Source of the DNA: Protonemura montana
Taxonomy: Eukaryota > Arthropoda > Insecta > Plecoptera > Nemouridae
Length of the DNA stretch: 64,000 nucleotides
Direction of reading: 5' to 3'
NCBI GenBank assembly: GCA_947568835.1
Contig: OX387611.1
Location: 5,212,001 to 5,276,000, forward strand
This document shows positions 55,707 to 64,000 of the stretch, one piece after another. The translations under genes and the position numbers were made by a program. Each line of letters opens with the position of its first letter. Within the stretch, counting starts at the first letter, position 1. The notes under the pieces were generated by a model that was not told the origin of the DNA, searched no databases, and saw only the letters and a list, made by a program, of their open reading frames with translations.

Positions 55707-57447
55707 ATGAGGTTAGGCATTTTTTTAAGTATGGACGAAATTAATGAATATGAAAGATTTGTGTTCATGTACCAATGGCTTTTTACCATTTGTATTGCTT
55801 ACTGGCATTTAAAACGAAAACGTCAACAACTAATGGTACGAAGACGCCGACAACGAAGATTTGGAGTTCGCCCAATGTTACGGCAGCGCTCCACCCATGG
55901 ACATTATATGACTTTGTTCAAGTTCATGAAAGATAATGATGCAGAGCAGTTTTTTATTTATACCAGAATGGACAGTAACCGGTTCGACCAACTGTTAAAG
56001 GTTCTTAAACGGAAGTTGTTGAAGCGAAGCAGAAGGAAACCAATTTGCCCCGAAGAGCGACTGGCCATGACGTTGAAGTAGGTATTGCCTGCCTATCTAC
56101 ATACAGGCTGCTTAGAAAACTTAATGCGATTATTAAGAGGTATTGTTTCGTTTTTAAGGTTTTTGTCCCAAGGTGGTACGATGCAATCACTGGCATGGGA
56201 GTTTTACGTTGGAAAGTCGACTGCGGCGAAAATAGTTTATGAGACATGCCAGGCTCTGTGGACAGTGCTCAGCCCGATTTATCTTGCGGAGCCTAATCAA
56301 GATGATTGGATGACCATTGCTGAAGGATTTAACCAAAGGTGGAACCTTCCAAACTGTGTGGGAGCTGCCGATGGAAAACATTTTAATATTCAGGCAAGTT
56401 GGGTGCAAGTGAAGAACATATTTGGCAATGGGCGTCAGGCCCGGCAAAGTAGTTCTTGAAGTAAAACTGTTGTGAACTGTTATAAACTGTAAAACTGTTA
56501 TGGCATTCATGGAAAAATTCTGAGTACACTTTCACTGAAATCTTTATTTTGGTCCTTTTTGAAAGGGAAACTATTATTACTTATTGTTTTATTTCTTATT
56601 CAGGCACCCATCAACAGCGGGTAAAAATTCTTTAGTTACAAAAAAACATACAGTATTGTACTGATGGCAGTGTGCGACCACAACTACCGATTCACTCTTA
56701 TTGATATCGGTGCATATGGTGAGTAGGTAGCTTTATTTCAGTGTAGATACGTACTTTTAAATTTGAAAGTGCACTTAGCTACTTGAAGTTTTTTTCATCT
56801 TTGTAGGTTCACAGAGCGATTCGGGAATTTTTAATAAGTCCTGGTTTGGCAGAGCCATTCTTGAAAATTCTTTAAACCTACCTGAAGAAAAAGAACTTCC
56901 TGGATCCGAAGTTGTCTTCCCTCACTTTTTTGTGGGGGATGAAGCATTTCCACTGCGAGCAACAATGATGAGGCCATTTCCTGGGAGAACCACTGTTCTA
57001 CCTCAAGATGTTAAAGTGTTTAATTATCGTTTAAGCAGGGCCAGGAGGACAATTGAGAACGCTTTTGGCATTCTAGTGGCAAGATGGAGAATCTTTCGTT
57101 CTTCTATTACTGCTAACCCAGAACACACAGAGACTTTAGTGAAGGCAGCAATATGTTTACACAACTTTATCAAGTATTCAGAAGATACTGATCTGATAGG
57201 GACACGACGCTACTGCCCTGCCAACTTTGTAGACTCTTATGGGCCAAATGGGGAGATGATAAATGGTCAATGGAGGAACGAAGCGCACAGCAACCAGCTG
57301 CGTGATATTGGAAGGATGGGCAGTAATTATTCAAGCCGAGAAGTTATCGAACTTCGCAATAAACTCAAGAGCTATCTCATGACAGAAGGACAGGTTCCTT
57401 GGCAACATGAGATGGTGAACCGTGGAGGAACGGAATTCCCAGTGTAA
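55707..57447 (+). pseudogene. PIF/Harbinger DDE transposase with one premature stop
   Basis: Four exons: 55707-56077, 56159-56393, 56604-56718 and 56807-57447 (453 codons). Intron 1 is GT-AG (81 bp); intron 2 uses a GC donor (CAG|GCAAGT); intron 3 is GT-AG. The product fits HARBI1-type nucleases. It has a basic N-terminal third (R-R-R-R-Q-R-R), then L-S-Q-G-G-T-M-Q-S-L-A-W-E-F and V-G-K-S-T-A. The likely catalytic residues are D195 in G-A-A-D-G-K-H, D285 in G-D-E-A-F-P-L and E324 in R-R-T-I-E-N-A-F-G. Codon 209 is TAA (56622-56624) where the family has a serine (S-G-S-x-F-x-Y-K-K-T). Everything else is intact, so a very recent single change, or a sequencing error, disables it. The start could also be the ATG at 55731. 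Confidence 0.92.
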
Positions 57448-58072
57448 ATTATTTAAATTCACTAGAACAAAAGTTAGTTTGCACATATGTATTTATTTGT
57501 GGTAATTGTTTGCTCAGTATCGTACAAAATAGGTACATTCAATGCTTGTTACATCCTTATAATAATTTGTCAACTTGATACAACAGATGTTACCTTACTT
57601 ATGATGAGATTACGTCATAACTTAATATTAATTAATTTTATCAGATAATAATGCAGGTAATTCATTCAATCTATAAAAATATTTTGTTCTGGCAGTCTTT
57701 GCAACAAAAGAAGAAATTTAATGATTCACTTTTCGTTATTGATTCACTTTTTAGAGATGTTACTGATGTTACGGCACCGTAACTTGACAATGAATGATTA
57801 TAATTGTATAATAAAATAGGTAGGTTTTATACGAATTATAGTAAGAATATTGCTGCGGCATAGCAAAAATCAAGAACGCAATTAGTTTTGCGTTATAGAT
57901 GAGTGTAGCGATAGTAGTAGTTGGTTAACTGTGTAACTGGGCAATGCAAAGAGCAGAATACGCTAAACATTTGATGTGAATTGTTGAAAAACGGCAAATA
58001 TGGACTAAAAATCACTTGAAATCGTTAATAAAACAAGAATGTACTAAAGGAAAATGTGCCTGTAGGCTGGAT

Positions 58073-58300
58073 ATAATGAATGTGAAGGAAAGAAAAGGAG
58101 TACGCAGCTTACGGAGAAAATGATGGAAATATGCTGCGACAGAACTCATTGCTTGAGGAAAACGTTTCGGCTACTGCCTTCTTCAGTTATAGGCAGAAGC
58201 CGAAACGTTTTCCTCAAGCAACGAGTTCTGTCGCAGCATATTTCCTTCATTTTCTCGGTAAGTTGCGTACTCCTTTTCTTTCCTTCACATTCATAATGAA
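58073..58300. repeat. large hairpin between the two Harbinger genes
   Basis: The left arm (ATGAATGTGAAGGAAAG, GAGTACGCAGCTTACGGAGA, ATATGCTGCGACAGAACTC, GAGGAAAACGTTTCGGCT) is followed by a loop near 58174-58195 and the complementary right arm (AGCCGAAACGTTTTCCTC, GAGTTCTGTCGCAGCATAT, CATTTTCTCGG, GTACTCCTTTTCTTTCC). Arms are about 100 bases with few mismatches. ATAATGAA flanks both sides (58073 and 58293). It lies just beyond the 3' end of the MADF gene. Confidence 0.9.
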
Positions 58301-58343
58301 ACAAGAATGGTTCAACCTATGGACTTATGTTTAGAGAGAATAC

Positions 58344-59536
58344 TTACTTGTCAAGTTGTGCTTCAATGCAAAGTTGCATGAGTTTACCCTGAAGCACAAC
58401 TTGCTTCTCAAGCGGCAAACTGTCTAAAATAGCATTTATTGACATTGAGAGCATCTCGTTGACCGATTTTTTTGTAGCTGGTACCGGTGGAGCCATAGTT
58501 GTAAAGGTTTTTAAAGACTCTATTAGACACCCTTCAAACTCCCCGAAAGGCTGTGGCATATTTCGCCTGCTGGCAACAGGCTTTGACGCTGTACACAGCC
58601 TCTTCGAAGGTCCGGCTTCGGAGTCCGGGGACATGATGCCGACGGACACATCCTCACCAGCTCTCGGGGAGGGATCGTCGACGTAGGTATCCTCGTCTAA
58701 AGTGTCTTGCGAGGTGCAGATGGTCACACTTGAACTTGAGCATGTACTGGATGCGCTTGCTGGCCGCTTTTGCGGCTTGCCTGAAGTTCTAACAACAAAC
58801 AATGACTTTTTAAGGATCGATATACCATATTGTTAACCACTAGATCGTTTAATCTAAAATAAAATGGAAATAACAGAATTCACATGAACTTACTTTCTTG
58901 CTCGGACGACTCCCTTTAAAAACATCATTGATGTGAGGTGGACCCAATGGGCACCCGTGGCTGCCCCCGACCCAGACGGCAGATCCAATTGCCGGATTGT
59001 TCTTGAAAAGCGGTTTCGTAGCCGCCGCCAATCGGCTTGAATAGTTACCACTAGAAAAAAGGATCGGGGAATGGGAGAAAAGTGGAAGGGTTCAAGGAGA
59101 ATTTTTCCGGGTTGATGGAAAGGAAAGATGAAAGTACTTCAATTTTCCACTTAGCCCAACCCCATCGGATAATTTAAATTTTCCCCTTTGCCTCCCCTTC
59201 ACTTACAGTTTTTCACTTTTCTGATTTGCAATTATTCACTTTAAAGTCGCAAATAAATAATTAAACATATATCATACCAAAGAATAAAGATCTAGGTTCT
59301 AGACCTAGAACCGCAAAAGAAGAAGTCGCCTAGAAGTCGCAAATAAATAATTAAACATATATCATACCAAAGATCATACCTTGCTTTTCCATCACCTCGG
59401 CGATACTCTGCCAAGCATTTATCTTCTTCGTCTCATCCCTAAATTCCTTCAAACTATTGTCCCACAGAATTGGGAAAGTTTCCACTAAACTAATGAGCAT
59501 CCCATCAGTATCAATACCTTCCATTTCCATTTCCAT
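58344..59536 (-). CDS. MADF-BESS protein of the Harbinger element
   Basis: Three exons on the - strand: 59380-59536, 58894-59050, 58344-58788, all GT-AG, phases 1 and 2; 252 residues. The MADF (Myb/SANT-like) domain spans exons 1-2: L-I-S-L-V-E-T-F-P-I-L-W-D, F-R-D-E-T-K-K, A-W-Q-S-I-A-E-V-M, then W-R-R-L-R-N-R-F-S-R, L-P-S-G-S-G-A-A and M-M-F-L-K. A serine/proline-rich linker with a basic stretch (K-P-Q-K-R-P) leads to a C-terminal BESS-like helix pair (S-I-N-A-I-L-D-S-L-P-L-E-K-Q). In Harbinger elements the Myb-like partner binds DNA and brings the transposase to the nucleus and to the ends. The frame is intact. The start is set at the first of three M-E repeats; an upstream open frame into the inverted repeat makes a longer N-terminus possible. 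Confidence 0.87.
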
Positions 59537-59724
59537 TATTAACGCAACCTCAAACACAAACTGAAAGGCGGCAAAAACTATCGGAGTCAACCCGATCAGC
59601 TGCTCCGAGTATCCGCCATTTGTTTCAATACTGCTCTCTGATTGGCTCGACGCAAGGAATAGTGTGCAAGACTTGGATTTTTTCATCTTCCATGCGCGCT
59701 GCGCTTGCACGTTGCGTCGACGGT

Positions 59725-59836
59725 TAGCGCTTGCGTCGATTGTGTGCAGTAGGATTCTCTGCCCATGTTTTAATTTCATTGCGCGTTACACCTTATGCTA
59801 GTGCTTGTGCTTGCGTCAATTGTGGGCCCACCTTTA
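59725..59836 (-). repeat. right terminal inverted repeat of Harbinger element
   Basis: Mirror of 55497-55608; ends GTGGGCCCACCTTTA. Confidence 0.95.
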
Positions 59837-61490
59837 GTTCGTTGTGCTCGGAATTGCCGGTCCCCTCTAGAACCGGTGATGCAGACTCCCTGTTGACAAC
59901 CGACTTCTTTGAGTTTGCCATCGATGCGCCTTGCGCACGGCCGTCGTCCGGGTCCCGCGCACCCTGCAGCCACTTCATGATGTTGTTGTTGACGCCTATC
60001 AAAGAGGCTTTGGGGGAGGAGACCATGACTGCGACTAAAAAAAAAAAAAAACAATAATAATCAAAAAGTAGTAAACAAAGAAATATCAAAGGGCAAAGAA
60101 AATACAGCAACTGGTATAATCTATTCCATGGGGGCATATCCAAGACTATTATCAAATGGAATTGGCGTTGACCAATTTCAACAAAAATCCAACAAAAATA
60201 TTGTTGGATCACAAATGTGCATTATAAAATATTGTTTTGTAACACTTGAGCTGCTGATTAAACTTTCAGTTTGGGTAACAAGAATATTGGCAACACCCGA
60301 TAAATCAAGATTGAAAAAAGTATATTGCAGCCATTGCGCCAAGATAGCACAGTAAGTACCCTCGTGGTACAAAAATAATAATCTGGATTTCGTTATACTT
60401 ACAATATTTTCTTCATTATTTTCGCGATTGCAGTACAGCTAATTATAAACGAAATGCAAATTAAATGCTTTTGAATGATATACACAACGCAACGCAAAAA
60501 AGTCCACAACAACAACATCACTATAGCACAATTTCACTGTAAGACACTGTAAACGATGTTCGCACTTCGGTAGAATCAGATACAATAGGACGGGGTGTGA
60601 TTCACAGCCACTGCCTGCACTGCTGTACCTGAGAAGGGAAATAATGGCAAGGGAGGGTCGCCAAACACCCCCAAGCCATGAATTTGGCCTTGGCTGCATC
60701 CGGTAAAATACCAACATGAATCGGATGTAGTATATGCTTAGGTATATGCACACAATTTTGGTACACTTATTCAAGACTAAGGAATTAGATAATCTACCCA
60801 GCAATGGCCATGGATCATACAATCATGAAACAAACACCGTATTTTATTAACACCTTGATCAAATAAATATAATTTAAGCTTACTTTTTAAGTTTAGTTGT
60901 TACTTAGTCATACTACTGTATTTTCGGTTGTTTATTACTTCCGTCGAATAGTTATTCTATGCAGTGAAACGAAGAAAATATACAGTACTTATAGGTGCGG
61001 TGATTTATTTAAAAGCCCAAATAAATTCTCATTTAGGCACGTTGACAGGGTGTTTTCGAATGCAATGATATCTGTATAATAAAAGCTCCGAAAACAAACA
61101 ATATGAAGTGTTGCGAGATATGAATACACTGAGTTTGAAATATTCAATTAATATGGTTGTTCTTTGAAAAAATGCGCATGCTCTACGCGGTTATTTAGGT
61201 TGTGTACAGATTTGCAAAGTTGGCATTAAATTATAGCACGGCCTGCATTGCAAGGCCCAGCCTGGCAATCAGTTTCTTACTCAGTCGTACTTTGAAACAT
61301 TCTAAAACTCGTCGCATTTATCACCTCTAAACGCTACACATCAATCCCACTTAAAATAATCAAATACAGAGATCACTTCTTGTTTCAGAGACTTATTACT
61401 CAATATCATAGCGTATTATTGCAGAAAACACTAAAAATGTAATCGTTTCCCGCTAACGCTACAAAAATGAATACAACCCCTCAACCTCCG
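59837..61490. other. unassigned stretch right of the transposon
   Basis: Several frames of 60-140 codons on both strands (e.g. 60439-60822) show no known domain. A poly-A run lies near 60038. No gene is supported. Confidence 0.4.
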
Positions 61491-61562
61491 CTGTGCCTCG
61501 GTGGCGTAGGCGTTAGAGTGGGCGGTTAGTAAACTGTGACACCCCGGTTCGCAGACGACAGT
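61491..61562 (+). ncRNA. weak tRNA-like sequence (possible SINE head)
   Basis: GTGGCGTAGGCGTTAGAGTG resembles an A box and ACCCCGGTTCGCAGACG a B box, about 35 bases apart. Arms do not all pair, so it is not a tRNA gene; it may be the head of a decayed SINE. Confidence 0.35.
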
Positions 61563-61817
61563 ATTGCATTCCTTTTGTTTTTGTTTTATTTTCAAGTTTT
61601 GTGATTTTAATATCAAATATGTTATATGTATACAGTTTCGGATTTTTGATTTATATTTGCATCGTTCGCTAAATACCTCAGCGGACGATCTTAGCGGACG
61701 ATGCAAAGTATGGGTATATCGGCCGCATCTCGATGACGATGATAAAATATCAAAATTACGACTTGTGCAATGTAAGCTCGTGTCGTAGTTGATACTGATC
61801 ATATTAACAACATACGG

Positions 61818-61982
61818 AGCTAGAGCGGGCGCTTCATGGGCTAGCAGACTGGGGCCCAGGACTGGCCAATGTGACTATTTTAGACGGTGCCAGAGCGGGC
61901 ACTCAGCTCGAGCCCAGTAGGGGCCCGTCCGTCTGGCCCAGGTATGGCCCAAGCGGGCGGCTGGTTCTGTGTTTGCTGGGAT
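61818..61982. repeat. GC-rich block Y', inverted copy
   Basis: Reverse complement of the 54.63-kb block: CTGGGGCCCAGGACTGGCC, TAGACGGTGCCAGAGCGGG, GGTATGGCCCAAGCGGG, ending GTTCTGTGTTTGCTGGGAT. Confidence 0.85.
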
Positions 61983-62019
61983 ATATAATATCATGTGGTC
62001 AATTTATTTATTGCACGGG

Positions 62020-62416
62020 CTAGAGACGGGCGCTGATAGGCTAGCCCAGCAGCGCCCAGCCACGGCCCGGCTTGCCCCCATCTCCAGCCCGTGCATGGGC
62101 TCGGCATGGGCTCCGCTGGGTTAGCCCAGCGGAGCCCAGCCTCAGCCCGGCTTACCCCCATCTCCAGCCCGTGCATGGGCTCGGCACGGGCTCCGCTGGG
62201 CTTGCCCGCGTCGTGCCCGTCTGGACCCCGCGCGGGCCTCACTGGGGCAAACGTGGGCTAGCCCGTGTGTCTAGCCCAGCCAGCGCCCGCCTGGCGCCTA
62301 TGTGGGGCCCACTTGGGTCAGCCCGCTCGAACCCAACTGCCCAGCCTAGCCAGGCTTGCCCGCTAGCGCCCGCTCGGGCCCAATCTAGCGCCCACACGCC
62401 TGTGTTTGCTGGGATT
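62020..62416. repeat. GC-rich block X', inverted copy with internal duplication
   Basis: Reverse complement of the 53.88-kb block, ending GCCTGTGTTTGCTGGGAT. A stretch of about 80 bases (CCCCCATCTCCAGCCCGTG, CATGGGCTCGGC) is duplicated at 62075-62225. Frames on both strands are composition artefacts. Confidence 0.85.
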
Positions 62417-62825
62417 CCGTTAGGCAGTTTAATATTCTGTTTCGTTTTGTCGGTTTAATGGATATTATTATTACACTTTTGTTGCCATTTCAGGCTTTTC
62501 AGGCTTCAGGCTTTTCTGGTATAAAAACAAATAAAATCTGCGCACTCAATATGATAAAAATATACTCGGCATAATAATTTTAACGACTTAATTAAAGGTT
62601 TAATTAACAGGGCCGTTATATTTGAAAACGGTTACAAGTCAGATAGGAAAAATACGGAATACTGTGATCAATTTGGACAAGATTTTTTTTCAAATGCTCT
62701 CTCGGGGTTACTCCGCAAAACTTGGAGGTCCAAAGGATCGAACCTCTTCTAACGATGCTGGTGCCCAAGAGTCATAAAGCGAAACCCCTCGTCTCATAAA
62801 TTAACATTATTTTCAGCTACCTCTT
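62417..62825. other. unassigned stretch
   Basis: Short direct repeats TTCAGGCTT near 62490; nothing else recognised. Confidence 0.4.
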
Positions 62826-63205
62826 TGTTATGATGGTTTTTAGACTCATGTCTACTTGATTTATCCTTAGCACTAGTTTTAAGAAAAACTATTTCAACTG
62901 GGTTTTGAATGCTAAGTAAAGGGCTACTATTAGGATGAACTCTTATTTAAATTGCAAACGCTTGCAATGCGCGGGGTATTTTATTATTAACAACACTATA
63001 ACCGTCTCAAAAATTGGGCATCAATTTTTGAGACGGTTATAGTGTTGTTAATAATAAAAAAAGGGCTACTGTATTTTTCGACGTTTCGTAACATGTAATA
63101 GATAATAGTTGCTTCTTCAAGGGTTAGAGCAGTCCTGACAATTTTCCAATAACAAAAGAACTACATAAAATTATAACAATTACCTAGTTCAAGCCTCCTA
63201 AATGC
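62826..63205. mobile_element. ACTAGT foldback family copy, interrupted by a SINE
   Basis: Left part GGTTTTTAGACTCATGTC, CTTAGCACTAGTTTTAAG, GAATGCTAAGTAAAGGGCTA; right part GGGCTACTGTATTTTTCGAC, GTTTCGTAACATGTAATAG, GGGTTAGAGCAGTCCTGAC, TTACCTAGTTCAAGCCTCC. The element is split by the foldback SINE copy at 62929-63059. Confidence 0.8.
62929..63059 (+). mobile_element. foldback SINE without tRNA-like core, nested (copy 10, clear target duplication)
   Basis: Head AGGATGAACTCTTATTTAAA, arm AACACTATAACCGTCTCAAA, then at once the complementary GGGCATCAATTTTTGAGACG and GTTATAGTGTTGTTAATAAT with an A-rich tail. The 11-bp repeat AAAGGGCTACT flanks it (62918-62928 and 63060-63070), within the host ACTAGT element. 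The whole tRNA-like part is missing. Confidence 0.88.
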
Positions 63206-64000
63206 ATCTAAATAAAATAATCAGGGTCAATGATTTAAAAACTAATGTATTTTGTATTTTCTGAAATAAAATCCCGAAACACATTGGCGTTTTTTACTAA
63301 CTTACCAATTATGTGTATGGAAAAAACTAACCTTTTTGTTCATCCTTTCTTAAAAGACAGTAAAAAAAAAAGCGCAAACGGTTCTTTGCATTTGTGGAAC
63401 ATCCCATTAATCACTTACCAAACACTTAACACAATGTCAGACACGAACAGAAAAAAATAAAGTGAAACGGCGAAATAGCTCGTAAAACAAATGGATATCG
63501 CTTTTCCAATATCTGTATTCAATGCGGAAAAGCCTGCGAGTTTTCCAGCGCTACGAGGGTCTCTTACAGAGGAAAAACCACATCAATACCAGCACACGGT
63601 AGCCTCGGTGTGCTCATTTTCCGCTAGGCTTGCAATTATTTAAAATCTCCGTGGTTACCGCGTCCAAATACGCTGTGTGTTTCGCTTCCGGACATCAAAC
63701 ATTCCTGTGGTTTTTCGCAGCTTAATTTAAATACCAGTGACTTCATGATAGCATGTTGTGAGAGAGTTCCTTGTTTTTATAAACATGAGTTTCTGGGTGC
63801 GGTGATGAATGGAACATTAGCAGAGAGAGTTTATTTCGCTTGTTAAACTACATTTGCCGTAGCGTAAAAATCTTTCTGCGGTTTTGTCAGATTTCCGGCA
63901 AACAAATTTTAGGTGCTAGAATCGTTCAGCTACATTTGTTCTCTGAAGAATGTTTTATTATTCCAGTATCTCTTGCAGATTACTGGCATTTTTAAGTGAT
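63206..64000. other. unassigned stretch at right edge
   Basis: A 71-codon frame at 63245-63460 shows no family features; no further receptor exon recognised. Confidence 0.4.

Larger units (their letters stand above)
55497..59836 (+). mobile_element. PIF/Harbinger DNA transposon, two genes, 112-bp inverted repeats
   Basis: The ends 55497-55608 and 59725-59836 are inverted repeats that I read as identical over 112 bases, starting TAAAGGTGGGCCCACAATTG. The flanking TA can serve as target duplication (TA then AAGGTGGG...CCCACCTT then TA). A 3-bp TAA/TTA reading is not a direct repeat, so the exact end is open. Inside are the DDE transposase (+) and, facing it, a MADF-BESS protein (-). This is a complete autonomous layout, apart from one premature stop in the transposase. 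Identical ends imply a recent insertion. It lies just downstream of the receptor exon at 53712, so probably in the following receptor intron. Confidence 0.93.

Noticed and set aside
59351-59779. Single 142-codon gene at the right of the transposon
   Set aside because: Only the part below 59536 is coding with confidence (MADF exon 1). The upstream half runs into the terminal inverted repeat.

Overview
This is eukaryotic, AT-rich, intron-bearing DNA, very probably from an insect. The main grounds are three classical six-cysteine odorant-binding protein (OBP) genes, a calcitonin/DH31-type receptor, and a short interstitial block of the arthropod telomere repeat TTAGG. I cannot name the species; I also saw no bacterial-style operon. 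Nearly all of the open frames in the window are chance frames or frames through minisatellites; the real genes are built from short exons joined by GT-AG introns.

Host genes. On the + strand, two exons 38 kb apart (15371-15485 and 53712-53828) join in phase. Together they give the cysteine-rich hormone-binding domain of a class B GPCR of the calcitonin/DH31 receptor group; its other exons lie outside the window or were not found. The 38-kb intron between them carries, on the - strand, a tandem cluster of three OBP genes (about 34.85-29.7 kb, 28.06-22.08 kb and 20.68-18.29 kb). Each has a signal-peptide exon, the same intron phases (0,1,0,1), conserved cysteine spacing and its own TATA box. 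The first 136 bases may hold one further small exon.

Mobile DNA. From 55497 to 59836 lies a nearly intact two-gene PIF/Harbinger element. It has 112-bp terminal inverted repeats that I read as identical, a four-exon DDE transposase on the + strand with one premature stop, and a convergent three-exon MADF-BESS protein on the - strand. A large hairpin sits between the two genes. Two retroposon families recur through the window. One is a SINE derived from 5S rRNA, in which a 91-bp unit holding the 5S internal promoter has expanded in tandem at several loci. The other is an unusual foldback element: long inverted repeats around a tRNA-like core, with 11-14 bp direct repeats at the insertion sites. 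At least three other foldback or MITE-like families are present.

Tandem repeats. About ten minisatellite families (units of 33 to 114 bp) fill much of the window, several inside introns of the OBP genes. One 114-bp family occurs at two loci in opposite orientation, and one 87-bp family occurs both inside and downstream of the first OBP gene. GC-rich blocks ending in CCCAGCAAACAC flank the Harbinger element in mirror-image order. The remaining stretches are AT-rich DNA in which I see nothing definable.
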